This document shows, in pieces, positions 17,854 through 25,651 of a stretch of DNA of 64,000 nt. Source of the DNA: Pseudomonadota bacterium (lineage in GTDB: Bacteria > Pseudomonadota > Alphaproteobacteria > Azospirillales > Azospirillaceae). The DNA lies in the NCBI GenBank assembly GCA_023411035.1, contig JAEYPE010000037.1:12478-76477 (forward strand), given 5' to 3'. The notes under the pieces are model-generated. The model ran no database searches. It had not been told where the DNA came from and was given only the letters and a program-made list of their open reading frames with translations. The position numbers and the translations under genes are program-made. How positions within the stretch are numbered: the first letter of the stretch is position 1; each line of letters starts with the position of its first letter.

Positions 17854-19245
17854 TCACTCCGGCACGCCGGTTCCGATCCACTTGTTCCGCACCTGCTTGT
17901 AGTGCGTGTCCGCGTCGTAATACTCGACCGGCAGGGCGAGCTGCCGCGCCGTCAACTGGCCGATGGCGCCAAGGACGGTGAAGGCCTGGACCATCTCCGT
18001 CCGCTGCGCGCGGACGAGGTTGACGCGGGCGTTGAGCAACTCCTGCTCCTGGTTCAGCACGTCCAGGACGGTGCGCGACCCGACCTGGGCTTCCTGCCGC
18101 ACGCCTTCCAGGGCGATTTCGGCGGCCCGGATCTGGGAGTTGTAGGACTCGATGCTCGCCCGCGCCGCCTGAAGGCCCTGCCACGCGCTGATCGCCGCCT
18201 CGACCGCCTGGCGGCGGGTGTCGTCGATCTGCAGGCGGGCCTGATTCGCGGTGTGCTTCGCCTCGCGGGTCAGCGCTTCCGGCAGGCCGGCCTGATAGAG
18301 CGGGATGGTGATCTGGGCGGTGAACTGCGCGCCGTCCTGCCGCTTGATGTCGATGCCCGAGGAGCGGCCCGCGTCGATGATGCGGTTCGCCTGGGCCGAC
18401 AGGTTGGCGGACGGAAGCAGGCGGCCGAACTGCTGGTCCACCGCCTCGCGCTGGGCCGCTTCCGTGAAGGAGGCGGAAAGCACCGACGGGTTGTTGGAGC
18501 GGGCCATCTCGACCACTTCATCCAGCGTCGCCGGCAGCTTGAACTTCGGCTTCGGGGCCTTCAGCTTGCCGGGCATGGAGCCGACGACGCGCTCGTAGGT
18601 CGCGCGCGACGCCTGGAGCGTGCCTTCGGCGGAGATGCGGGCGGCGATGGAGGCGGCCAGGCGCGATTCGGACTGGCTGACGTCGGTGCGTGTGTACTCG
18701 CCGACGCGGAAGCGGTCGCGGGCGGCGTCGAGCTGGCGGCGCAGCACCTGCTCGTTGTTGGCCTGAAGTTCCAGCACCGCCTGGTTCTGCACGACGTCCA
18801 GATAGGCCGCCGCGGCGTTCAGCAGGAGCTGCTGTTCGTTGGCGACCACGGTGGCACGCTGCGCTTCGACGGTGCGCTCGGCGCGGCGGACGGCCGGACC
18901 GACCGTCGCGTCGTAGATCGGCTGGGTGGCGGAGACGCCGACGCTTTTGGCGTTGTACTCGGACCCCGTTTCACCGCCCTGAAAGCTGCTGTTGGTGGCG
19001 TTGCGGGTGATGCCCGCCGTCGCCCGCACCGTCGGACGGTAGCCGGACAGGGCCTGCGGAACGCTTTCGTCCACGGCACGCTGGCGCGCGCGCTGGGCGG
19101 CGAGCCCCGGATTGTTGGAATAGGCCTGCGCTAGCGCTTCTTCGAGGGATTGGGCCGACGCGGTGTCGATGCCCCCGACGAAGGCAACCCCCAGCGTGAG
19201 GGCGGTCGCCATCAAGTGGCGCGCGAAACGGCTTCGCACAGTCAT
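17854..19245 (-). CDS. tolC: TolC-family outer membrane efflux/secretion protein
   Basis: Outer-membrane channel for type I secretion and multidrug efflux. The 463-residue protein has a signal peptide (MATALTLGVAFVGG, cleavage near ASA) and the TolC repeat architecture (SLEEALAQAYSNNPGL, GYRPTVRATAGI, LNAAAAYLDVVQNQ, DRFRVGEYTRTDVSQSESRL, second half from VEMARSNNPSVLSA). The ATG at 19245 lies 2 nt after the rhodanese stop; an in-frame TTG at 19251 is an alternative. No inner-membrane or adaptor partner is nearby. Confidence 0.92.
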   Translation of the reverse strand: MTVRSRFARHLMATALTLGVAFVGGIDTASAQSLEEALAQAYSNNPGLAAQRARQRAVDESVPQALSGYRPTVRATAGITRNATNSSFQGGETGSEYNAKSVGVSATQPIYDATVGPAVRRAERTVEAQRATVVANEQQLLLNAAAAYLDVVQNQAVLELQANNEQVLRRQLDAARDRFRVGEYTRTDVSQSESRLAASIAARISAEGTLQASRATYERVVGSMPGKLKAPKPKFKLPATLDEVVEMARSNNPSVLSASFTEAAQREAVDQQFGRLLPSANLSAQANRIIDAGRSSGIDIKRQDGAQFTAQITIPLYQAGLPEALTREAKHTANQARLQIDDTRRQAVEAAISAWQGLQAARASIESYNSQIRAAEIALEGVRQEAQVGSRTVLDVLNQEQELLNARVNLVRAQRTEMVQAFTVLGAIGQLTARQLALPVEYYDADTHYKQVRNKWIGTGVPE

Positions 19246-19247
19246 GT

Positions 19248-19574
19248 TCAATAGACCTTCATGTTCGGGTCAATTCGGCGCGCCCAGGAATCCACCCCGC
19301 CATTCAGGTTGGTGGCGCGGGAAAACCCCTGGGAACGCAACCACATGGTCACCTGCGCGCTGCGCCCGCCATGGTGGCAGACGACCACGATGTCGCGGTC
19401 CCGCGGCAGTTCACCGACGCGGGCGGGCAACGCCCCCATCGGAATGTGAAGGCTGTCGGGAATGGCGCAGACGGCCACCTCCCCCGGTTCCCGCACGTCG
19501 AGCACCAGAGGATCGCCGCCGGATTTCCGGATGCGGTCCAGGTCTTCGACTTCCATTTCGAACGGTGCCGGCAT
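19248..19574 (-). CDS. Rhodanese-like sulfurtransferase, single domain
   Basis: A 108-residue single rhodanese domain, probably cytoplasmic. The active-site loop is VVVCHHGGRSAQVT with the catalytic cysteine, preceded by LVLDVREPGEVAVCAIPDS and followed by NLNGGVDSWA. It is sandwiched between pcm and tolC, with its stop overlapping the tolC start region, so it is probably co-transcribed. The sulfur donor is unknown. Confidence 0.92.
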   Translation of the reverse strand: MPAPFEMEVEDLDRIRKSGGDPLVLDVREPGEVAVCAIPDSLHIPMGALPARVGELPRDRDIVVVCHHGGRSAQVTMWLRSQGFSRATNLNGGVDSWARRIDPNMKVY

Positions 19575-19673
19575 GCCTTGAATCTCCGCTGCGGGCCGCA
19601 GGACCGCGGCCGGTGAAAGGCAAGGTGACAGGCTGGGGAAACAGGATAAACCGGGACCGAAGCCCCGGCGACA

Positions 19674-20330
19674 TCAGAATACGAACTTCGGCTTGGCCTC
19701 GAAACCGGGAAGCGGGTGCGGGTGCGCCTCGAACAGCGTACGGGCGGAGGTGACGCCGCCGCTGCGCTGGTACAGCTTCACCTCGCCGACCCCACGGTCG
19801 CCCAGAACCGCGGCGACCAGCCGTCCGCCCTCGGCAAGCTGGCCCAGGATGCCGTCCGGCACCTCCGACACCAGCCCCTCGATCACGATCACGTCGTACG
19901 GGGCCTGCTGCGGATAGCCTTCGGTCAGCGGGGCGGCGATGATGATGGCGTTGTCGGTGCCGATCCCGGTCAGCGATTCCGCCGCCCGCTGGGCCAGTTC
20001 GGCGTCGGACTCGATGCCGACGACGGTCGCCGCGAGACGGGCCAGAACGGCGGCCGAATACCCGGTGCCGCTACCGATGTCGAGCACGACGTCGGTCGCG
20101 TCGATGCCCACTTCCTGGAGCATGCGGGCGAAGACCATCGGCTCCATCAGATAACGGCCTTTGCCGATGGCGAGATCCTCATCCACATAGGCGATGCCGC
20201 GCGCCGCCTTCGGCACGAACTGTTCACGGGGAATGTCCAGCATGGCATCGACCAGACGCTGGTCGGTCACCTTGTTCGGTCGGATCTGCCCTTCGACCAT
20301 GTTGAGACGGGCGGCGGCGTATTCGGACAT
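19674..20330 (-). CDS. pcm: Protein-L-isoaspartate O-methyltransferase family protein
   Basis: S-adenosylmethionine-dependent methyltransferase of the PCMT family, which starts repair of isoaspartyl residues. The 218-residue protein has MVEGQIRPNKVTD at the N-terminus and motif I VLDIGSGTGYSAAVLARL. The substrate-side loop reads AIGKGRYLMEP, where Escherichia coli Pcm has a more canonical GQTIS-type sequence. This divergent branch next to tolC is common in Rhodospirillales, so true isoaspartate activity should not be taken for granted. Confidence 0.85.
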   Translation of the reverse strand: MSEYAAARLNMVEGQIRPNKVTDQRLVDAMLDIPREQFVPKAARGIAYVDEDLAIGKGRYLMEPMVFARMLQEVGIDATDVVLDIGSGTGYSAAVLARLAATVVGIESDAELAQRAAESLTGIGTDNAIIIAAPLTEGYPQQAPYDVIVIEGLVSEVPDGILGQLAEGGRLVAAVLGDRGVGEVKLYQRSGGVTSARTLFEAHPHPLPGFEAKPKFVF

Positions 20331-20402
20331 GGCGGTCGCTTAAATCTGGTGGACGGAGCGCGGCGCCAAGCCGTGGTTACGCGGCTTCGCTGCCTTGTCG
20401 CG

Positions 20403-20431
20403 TATATATCTTCAAAGTCTCACGAACACAA
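20403..20431 (-). promoter_or_regulatory. Candidate sigma-70-type promoter for pcm-rhodanese-tolC
   Basis: On the minus strand TTGTGT (20431-20426), a 17-bp spacer and TATATA (20408-20403). The predicted start is about 65 nt upstream of the pcm ATG. Confidence 0.45.
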
Positions 20432-20468
20432 CGCCGCACGGGAACATCGAAAATCGCCATGAAGGTGC

Positions 20469-20497
20469 TTGACCACCATATCGAAGCGCAGTATACG
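20469..20497 (+). promoter_or_regulatory. Promoter of tRNA-Cys
   Basis: TTGACC at 20469-20474, exactly 17 bp, then TATACG at 20492-20497. The predicted start lies about 40 nt before the tRNA. Confidence 0.6.
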
Positions 20498-20547
20498 TCC
20501 GCTCCCACGCTGCGGCGCTCCCGTTAGGGGGTGCCGAACGCAAGGAT

Positions 20548-20621
20548 GGCGCGGTGGCAGAGTGGTGATGCAGCGGACTGCAAATCCGTGTACGTGGGTT
20601 CGATTCCCGCCCGTGCCTCCA
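20548..20621 (+). tRNA. tRNA-Cys (GCA)
   Basis: A 74-nt cloverleaf with encoded CCA. The acceptor stem pairs GGCGCGG (20548-20554) with CCGTGCC (20611-20617). The anticodon loop reads ACTGCAAAT with anticodon GCA, and the T-arm is GTGGG-TTCGATT-CCCGC. It has its own promoter and may be the only tRNA-Cys gene in the genome, as is usual. Confidence 0.97.
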
Positions 20622-20767
20622 TCCTTGATCGGCTGAAATCTCAGCAAAATCAAAGACTTAAATCGCATCGCACCGATCCGGCGCGGTGCCTTTCCGCGTT
20701 TCCGGATCGTTTGGCGCCCCCGCGCCCTGCCCCGCCGCACCTATCGATTTTTTTGCTATCAAAAGAC

Positions 20768-20796
20768 TTGGCAAGCGCCGGAGCGTCCGCTATATA
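20768..20796 (+). promoter_or_regulatory. Promoter of tRNA-Asn
   Basis: TTGGCA at 20768-20773, 17-bp spacer, TATATA at 20791-20796. Transcription would begin about 40 nt before the tRNA. This is one of the best sigma-70-type matches in the window, as expected for a tRNA gene. Confidence 0.65.
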
Positions 20797-20841
20797 GCCG
20801 CCCACGCCGCACGTTGCGCCTCGCAAGGTCGGCCAGACTGA

Positions 20842-20917
20842 TCCCGGTTAGCTCAGTCGGTAGAGCAGCGGACTGTTAATCCGCGTGTCGCTGGTTCGAG
20901 TCCAGCACCGGGAGCCA
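20842..20917 (+). tRNA. tRNA-Asn (GUU)
   Basis: A 76-nt cloverleaf with encoded CCA. The acceptor stem pairs TCCCGGT (20842-20848) with ACCGGGA (20907-20913). The anticodon loop is ACTGTTAAT with anticodon GTT, and the T-loop TTCGAGT is canonical. A strong terminator follows 6 nt later. Confidence 0.97.
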
Positions 20918-20922
20918 CTTCG

Positions 20923-20958
20923 AAAAAGGCCGAGTCCTCAACGGGCTCGGCCTTTTTT
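20923..20958 (+). terminator. Intrinsic terminator after tRNA-Asn
   Basis: AAAAAGGCCGAG (20923-20934) pairs with CTCGGCCTTTTT (20946-20957), ending in six T residues. Confidence 0.93.
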
Positions 20959-21123
20959 CCATATCGGGTTCTGCTGGGCGTTCCGCCCCACCGCTTCCGA
21001 TATCCTCCGAAGGAATGAGCGTTTCGACCGAAGGTCGGGTGCCGCCGCCGCTCTCCCGGCGCTAGAATTTCACCGGACATCTTTCGAGTCGGGATTGCGT
21101 CGTTTCAGCGGTGGAGGCGGCCC

Positions 21124-21336
21124 ATGTCCATTCAGCCCATGCCTTCTCAAGAAGGTTCCTCGCGGACCGATGGTCCACAGAGGGGCGGCTGGTTCGGCGC
21201 CGTCGCGGTCATCATCCTGTCCATGGCGCTGGCCGTCGCCCTGCTCGGCATCGATTGGCATCGGATGCTGGTCCGTGGGAACGCGGTGCTGCCGGAAAAC
21301 CAGCGATCCATGGTGGTGACGCCGATGCCCCGCTGA
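21124..21336 (+). CDS. Small single-pass membrane protein
   Basis: A 70-residue protein of unknown function. A polar N-terminus of about 20 residues precedes one membrane helix (AVAVIILSMALAVALLGI), then a short basic tail ending TPMPR. The ATG at 21124 has only a weak upstream purine stretch (GGTGGAGG at 21111). It is not recognised and has no clear partner. Confidence 0.6.
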   Translation: MSIQPMPSQEGSSRTDGPQRGGWFGAVAVIILSMALAVALLGIDWHRMLVRGNAVLPENQRSMVVTPMPR

Positions 21337-21362
21337 CCGCGCCGGCCTGCCTTTTTCCGTGC

Positions 21363-21602
21363 TTAGCGGGGGTCGGGATCGTCGTAGATCAGGCGGTTGT
21401 CCGCCGCCTCGCCGACGGGGTCGCCGATGTCGCGTTTCCATTCGCCGCACCAGTCGGTGGACAGGGTGATGGGAAAGCGCCCTTCGGTGTCGCGCGGAGT
21501 CACCTGCGGCGGATAGCGGCGGCACACGCCCTTCGGCCCCCTCTGGCGGATACCCTGCCCTTCCCAGAACAGACAGGTGTAGCAGTTGTCGATTCGCTTC
21601 AT
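21363..21602 (-). CDS. Small four-cysteine protein, hypothetical
   Basis: A 79-residue protein with cysteines at positions 7, 10, 27 and 52 (NCYTCLFW, GVCRRYPP, TDWCGEW). The spacing could hold a zinc ion or an iron-sulfur cluster. Similar small CxxC/CRRYPP/WCGEW proteins are, as far as I recall, found in alphaproteobacteria and phages without assigned function. No signal peptide. It lies convergent to the small membrane protein gene. Confidence 0.72.
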   Translation of the reverse strand: MKRIDNCYTCLFWEGQGIRQRGPKGVCRRYPPQVTPRDTEGRFPITLSTDWCGEWKRDIGDPVGEAADNRLIYDDPDPR

Positions 21603-21722
21603 CGTGGGGACGCGCTCCTTCCTTCTACGGCAGCACCCCGGGGCGGTGGCCCGGCCCGGGAGCGGCGGCAGTGTCGGTCAGGCGCCCCCTCCGCGTCGAT
21701 GAAGAAATATGCATCCGGCCGA

Positions 21723-21899
21723 TCACTCGTGGCGCGGCTTGCCCTTGCGCATGTCGTCGGCGTGCTGGGCATAGAAGGCCTTGATCTCCGCATCCAGTTC
21801 GAGTTTCCGCCGCTCGCCGGGCGAACCGGTGGGCTCGTCCGTGAGACGCTGGAACTCCGCCACCGCCTGTTCGAGTTCGCGTTCGCTGTTGATGGGCAT
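21723..21899 (-). CDS. Small acidic helical protein, hypothetical
   Basis: A 58-residue protein starting MPINSERELEQAVAEFQ and ending KGKPRHE. The ATG at 21899 has GAGGGACGGG upstream. It is predicted all-helical. The segment AVAEFQRLTDEPTGSPGERR loosely resembles the N-terminal part of HigA-type antitoxins, but the helix-turn-helix is missing, so it is either an unrelated small protein or a remnant. The same strand carries the four-cysteine protein 120 bp downstream. Confidence 0.6.
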   Translation of the reverse strand: MPINSERELEQAVAEFQRLTDEPTGSPGERRKLELDAEIKAFYAQHADDMRKGKPRHE

Positions 21900-22089
21900 T
21901 GTTCCCGTCCCTCGTGGTGTCGCTGACGCGGGTAACGCTCTCCGGCGGGGGGAGGTTTCATCGGGCGGACGAGCGGCTTTTCGTCGAATCGCGGAACCCC
22001 TTGATGGCGGCTCGCAGGCGCTCATGTTTAGTTGGGGAATCGAGCGGAGCGGCTTCCGGCCCGACTCGACTCCGGCAAGGGAGGGTAGC

Positions 22090-23088
22090 ATGACGGGTCG
22101 CTGGCGCCGCATCACCTGGACCGTGGCATTCCTCGCCGTCCTCATCCCCTTTGCCGCGGCGCGGGCGGAGCAACTCGACGCGGCGAAGCTGGCGGGCGCC
22201 TTGGTCCGCATCTCCGCCACCGTTCTTCCGGACAGCCAGAGCGCCCAATCGCTCGGCACGGAGCGCGAGGGGACCGGAGTCGTCATCGACGGGGCCGGTC
22301 TGATCCTGACCATCGGCTACACGATCCTGGAAGCGTCCCAGATCCAGGTCACCACCGGCGAAGGGCGCGGCTATCCCGCGGAACTCGTGGCCTACGATCA
22401 GGCCAGCGGGTTCGGTCTGCTGCGCGCCGGCATGGGCTTCAGCGCCGCACCCGTCCGGCTCGGCGACTCCGACGCACTGAAGGAGGGGGATCGGGCCATC
22501 GTGCTTACGCGGCACGGCGCCTCCGGCGTGCAACCGGTGCTGATCGCCGCGAAACGCGAGTTCGCCGGCTATTGGGAGTATCTGCTGGACGAGGCGATCT
22601 TCACCACGCCGCCGATCACGGGCTTCAACGGCGCCGCCCTGATCGACCGCAAGGGCGAACTGGTGGGAATCGGCTCGTTGATCGTGCGCGACGCGGTTCC
22701 GGCCCACGGCGGCATTCCCGGCAACATGTTCGTCCCGGTTTCCGCCCTGAAGCCGATCCTGGCGGACCTGCTGGCCTTCGGGCGGCGGCAGGAACCGGCG
22801 CGCCCCTGGCTGGGAGTCACCCTGCGCGAGGAGCAGGGCCGCCTGCTGGTCGAGCGGGTCACCCCGCGGGGTCCCGCCGCCACCGCCGGAATACGGCCGG
22901 GGGACATGATCGTCGGAGTCGGCGGACAGCGGCTGAAGGGGCTGGCGGATTTCTACCGGAAGGTCTGGGACCTCGGCCCGGCGGGGGTCACCGTTCCGCT
23001 GGAACTGCTGCGCGGCCCGAAGCTGGAGCCGGTCGCCGTCCCGTCCGCCGACCGCTACAGCACGCTGAAGCTGAACCCGACCTTCTGA
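22090..23088 (+). CDS. HtrA/DegP-fold exported PDZ protein without catalytic triad (pseudoprotease)
   Basis: A 332-residue protein with a signal peptide (WTVAFLAVLIPFAAA then RAE), a trypsin-like S1C domain (residues about 30-220) and one C-terminal PDZ domain (PWLGVTLREEQGR to KVWDLG). The S1C framework is intact (GTGVVIDGAGLILT, GYPAELVAYD), but the catalytic positions are changed: His lies where ILTIGYTILEA has Tyr, Asp where SGFGLLRA has Gly, and Ser where GFNGAALID has Asn. It is therefore probably a non-proteolytic periplasmic binding or chaperone protein. The ATG at 22090 has GGAGGG 5 nt upstream. Confidence 0.85.
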   Translation: MTGRWRRITWTVAFLAVLIPFAAARAEQLDAAKLAGALVRISATVLPDSQSAQSLGTEREGTGVVIDGAGLILTIGYTILEASQIQVTTGEGRGYPAELVAYDQASGFGLLRAGMGFSAAPVRLGDSDALKEGDRAIVLTRHGASGVQPVLIAAKREFAGYWEYLLDEAIFTTPPITGFNGAALIDRKGELVGIGSLIVRDAVPAHGGIPGNMFVPVSALKPILADLLAFGRRQEPARPWLGVTLREEQGRLLVERVTPRGPAATAGIRPGDMIVGVGGQRLKGLADFYRKVWDLGPAGVTVPLELLRGPKLEPVAVPSADRYSTLKLNPTF

Positions 23089-23187
23089 CGCCCGGAATGT
23101 TCGGAGTGGAGCCGCCGCCTCGCCCCGTGCCGGCGGATGCGCTACATCCTTGGACCGTGCACGCCCCGCAAGCCAAGGAGTCCCGCC

Positions 23188-23796
23188 GTGGATCACCCGG
23201 ATATCGAGGTTCAAGAGAAGAAGACCGCCTATGACGGCTATCTGAAGATCGACGTCTACCGCCTGCGCCACAAGAAGTTCGACGGCTCCTGGACCGGCGT
23301 GCTGCCGCCGCGGGAGGTCTGCGTGCGCGGGCAGGCCGTGGGCGTGCTGCTCTACGACCCGGACCGGGACAGCGTGGTTCTGATCGAGCAGTTCCGGGTG
23401 GGCTCCGCCTCCGCGGGCGGACCGGCGTGGCTGACGGAGATCGTCGCCGGCCTGCTGGACGATGGCGAGACGCCCGAGGAGGTGGCGCGGCGCGAAGCCG
23501 TGGAAGAGGCGGGCTGCACCGTCCGGGACATCGAGTTGATCTGCGACTACTACCCCAGCCCCGGCGCCTATGACGAGCATGTCACCGTCTTCTGCGGGCG
23601 GGTGGACAGCCGGGGACTCGCCGAAACCGGCGGTCTGGAGGAGGAGCATGAGGACATCCGCATTTCCGTCGTTCCGACCGACGAGGCGATCCGGCTGCTG
23701 GACGAAAACCGGCTGAACAACTCCATCGCCATCATCGCGCTGGGTTGGCTCGCCCGGAACCGCGAACGGCTGCGAACCCAGTGGATTGGGAAATAG
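23188..23796 (+). CDS. nudF: ADP-ribose pyrophosphatase, Nudix family
   Basis: Hydrolyses ADP-ribose to AMP and ribose 5-phosphate. The 202-residue protein has a full Nudix box (AGLLDDGETPEEVARREAVE then EAGC) and the N-terminal strand-swapped segment usual for ADP-ribose hydrolases (YRLRHKKFDGSWTG, VGVLLYDPDRDSVVLIEQFR). The start is GTG at 23188, with AAGGAG 7 nt upstream; an ATG at 23137 is in frame but has no site. Confidence 0.92.
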   Translation: MDHPDIEVQEKKTAYDGYLKIDVYRLRHKKFDGSWTGVLPPREVCVRGQAVGVLLYDPDRDSVVLIEQFRVGSASAGGPAWLTEIVAGLLDDGETPEEVARREAVEEAGCTVRDIELICDYYPSPGAYDEHVTVFCGRVDSRGLAETGGLEEEHEDIRISVVPTDEAIRLLDENRLNNSIAIIALGWLARNRERLRTQWIGK

Positions 23797-23797
23797 G

Positions 23798-23827
23798 TTC
23801 AACATTCATTATTCGTTCAATGCTGAA
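23798..23827. promoter_or_regulatory. Imperfect palindrome upstream of the cysteine synthase promoter
   Basis: TTCAACATT (23798-23806) and AATGCTGAA (23819-23827) are complementary at 8 of 9 positions around a 12-bp AT-rich centre. It lies 16 bp upstream of the putative -35 box, a usual place for an activator of the CysB/LysR kind. The regulator is unknown. Confidence 0.45.
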
Positions 23828-23842
23828 TTTCACAAGCCGATC

Positions 23843-23871
23843 TTGAATTCCCTTGTACGGAATCCGATAGT
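23843..23871 (+). promoter_or_regulatory. Candidate sigma-70-type promoter of cysteine synthase
   Basis: TTGAAT at 23843-23848, 17-bp spacer, GATAGT at 23866-23871. The predicted start is about 30 nt before the GTG at 23908. Confidence 0.5.
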
Positions 23872-23907
23872 GTTGCCCGGTTTATCAATCGACTCGGGAG
23901 AGACTCT

Positions 23908-24912
23908 GTGGACATCCGCACCGGCTTCATCGGCTCCATCGGCAACACGCCGCTGATTCGGCTGGAAGGGCCGTCCAAGGCCACGGGATGCGAAATCCTG
24001 GGCAAGGCGGAGTTCCTGAATCCCGGCGGGTCGGTGAAGGACCGCGCCGCTCTGGCCATCGTCCGCGACGCAGAACGCCGCGGCCTGCTGCGTCCCGGCG
24101 GCACCATCGTGGAAGGCACGGCGGGCAACACGGGAATCGGGCTGGCGCTGGTCGGCAACGCGCTCGGCTACCGTACCGTGATCGTGATGCCGGAGACGCA
24201 GAGCCAGGAGAAGAAGGACATGCTGCGCCTGATCGGCGCCGACCTTCGTCTGGTGCCGGCGGTGCCCTACTCCAACCCGGACAACTACGTCCGCTATTCG
24301 GGCCGTCTGGCGGAGGAACTGGCGAAGACCGAGCCGAACGGCGCCGTCTGGGCCAACCAGTTCGACAATGTGGCGAATCGCGAAGGCCACCGCCTGACCA
24401 CCGGTCCGGAAATCTGGAACCAGACCGAAGGGCGGATCGACGCCTTCACCTGCGCGGTGGGCAGCGGCGGCACGCTGGCCGGCGTCGGGCTGGCGCTGAA
24501 TGAGCGGAACCCGGACGTCCGCATCGTCCTGGCCGACCCGATGGGCGCCGCCCTCTACCATTATTACGCCCATGGGGAGCTGAAGGCGGAAGGCAGCTCG
24601 ATCACCGAAGGCATCGGCCAGGGCCGGATCACCGCCAATCTGAAAGGAGCGCCGGTCGATCAGGCGTTGCAGATCACCGACGAGGAAGCCCTTCCGGTCA
24701 TCTTCGACCTCATCAAGTCGCAGGGTCTTGTGCTGGGCGGTTCGACCGGCATCAACGTGGCGGCGGCCATCCGCATCGCGAAGGAGATGGGTCCGGGCCA
24801 CACCATCGTGACGATTCTTTGCGACGGAGGGCAGCGGTACCAATCGAAGCTCTTCAATCCGGAGTTCCTGCGTGAGAAGAATCTGCCTGTGCCCGATTGG
24901 CTGGATTCGTAA
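23908..24912 (+). CDS. cysK: Cysteine synthase A (O-acetylserine sulfhydrylase), PLP-dependent
   Basis: Makes cysteine from O-acetylserine and sulfide. The 334-residue fold-type II PLP enzyme has the PLP lysine in NPGGSVKDRAA, the substrate loop EGTAGNTGIGLA, the phosphate loop VGSGGTLAG and the C-terminal ILCDGGQRYQSKLF. It is of the longer branch with an insertion around RLVPAVPYSNPDNYVRYSGR. The start is GTG at 23908 with GGGAG upstream. It is followed 16 bp later by alaX and then sseA, giving a sulfur amino acid and tRNA-editing group. Confidence 0.93.
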   Translation: MDIRTGFIGSIGNTPLIRLEGPSKATGCEILGKAEFLNPGGSVKDRAALAIVRDAERRGLLRPGGTIVEGTAGNTGIGLALVGNALGYRTVIVMPETQSQEKKDMLRLIGADLRLVPAVPYSNPDNYVRYSGRLAEELAKTEPNGAVWANQFDNVANREGHRLTTGPEIWNQTEGRIDAFTCAVGSGGTLAGVGLALNERNPDVRIVLADPMGAALYHYYAHGELKAEGSSITEGIGQGRITANLKGAPVDQALQITDEEALPVIFDLIKSQGLVLGGSTGINVAAAIRIAKEMGPGHTIVTILCDGGQRYQSKLFNPEFLREKNLPVPDWLDS

Positions 24913-24928
24913 ACGCACCCGAGGTTCC

Positions 24929-25636
24929 ATGGAACTGATCTTCCGCGAGGACGCCTACGCCGCCTCCTGCACCGCCACCGTGACCGCCGTGGACGAGCGG
25001 GGCATCCGGCTGGACCGCACGGTCTTCTACCCCAACGGCGGCGGCCAGCCGGGCGACACGGGCGCCCTGCGTTTCGCCGGCACCGCGCTGCGCATCGTGG
25101 ACACGGTGAAGGGCGACGGGCCTGACGACGTGGTCCATGTGCCCGAACCCGGCGCGCCCCTGCCCGCCCCCGGCACGCCGGTCGAGGCGGAGATCGACTG
25201 GGACCGCCGGCATCGCCACATGCGCATGCACACCGCGCTGCATCTCGTCTGCGCCGTCCTGCCCGGCGCGTCGATCACCGGCGCCCAGGTGGGGGCGGAG
25301 CGCAGCCGCGTGGATTTCAACGTCCCGACCGAGGGGCTGGACAAGGAGGCCATCGCTGCGGCGCTGAACCGGCTGATCGCCGCGGACACGCCCGTCGGCT
25401 CGCTCTGGATCACCGACGAGGAGCTTGACGCCAACCCCGACCTGATCCGCACACTGACGGTGAAGCCGCCGCGCGGCCATGGCCGGGTCCGGCTGGTGGA
25501 CATCGCCGGCGTGGACCGCCAGCCCTGCGGCGGCACCCATGTGAAGCGGCTGGGCGAGATCGGCGGCCTGGACGTCGTGAAGATCGAGAACAAGGGCAAG
25601 CAGAACCGGCGCGTGATCGTCGCGCTGCGGGATTGA
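24929..25636 (+). CDS. alaX: Alanyl-tRNA editing protein AlaX
   Basis: Trans-editing hydrolase that removes Ser (and Gly) wrongly attached to tRNA-Ala. The 235-residue protein matches the editing and C-terminal part of AlaRS: FYPNGGGQPGDTG, the zinc ligands HMRMHTALHL (HxxxH) and QPCGGTHVKR (CxxxH). It has the medium-length AlaX-M form. The ATG at 24929 follows the cysK stop by 16 bp with GAGG upstream. Co-transcription with a serine-derivative-consuming enzyme suggests a link to serine levels, which is inference. Confidence 0.92.
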   Translation: MELIFREDAYAASCTATVTAVDERGIRLDRTVFYPNGGGQPGDTGALRFAGTALRIVDTVKGDGPDDVVHVPEPGAPLPAPGTPVEAEIDWDRRHRHMRMHTALHLVCAVLPGASITGAQVGAERSRVDFNVPTEGLDKEAIAAALNRLIAADTPVGSLWITDEELDANPDLIRTLTVKPPRGHGRVRLVDIAGVDRQPCGGTHVKRLGEIGGLDVVKIENKGKQNRRVIVALRD

Positions 25637-25651
25637 AGGGGAGGATTTTCC

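Noticed and set aside
20420..20740. Minus-strand open frame across tRNA-Cys
   Set aside because: Overlaps a certain tRNA and its promoter.
20548..20958. tRNA genes as attachment site of a mobile island
   Set aside because: No integrase, no direct repeat of the tRNA 3' end and no change of gene type on either side were seen.
21723..21899. Toxin-antitoxin module
   Set aside because: The 58-residue protein only loosely resembles a HigA N-terminus and no toxin-like partner is adjacent.
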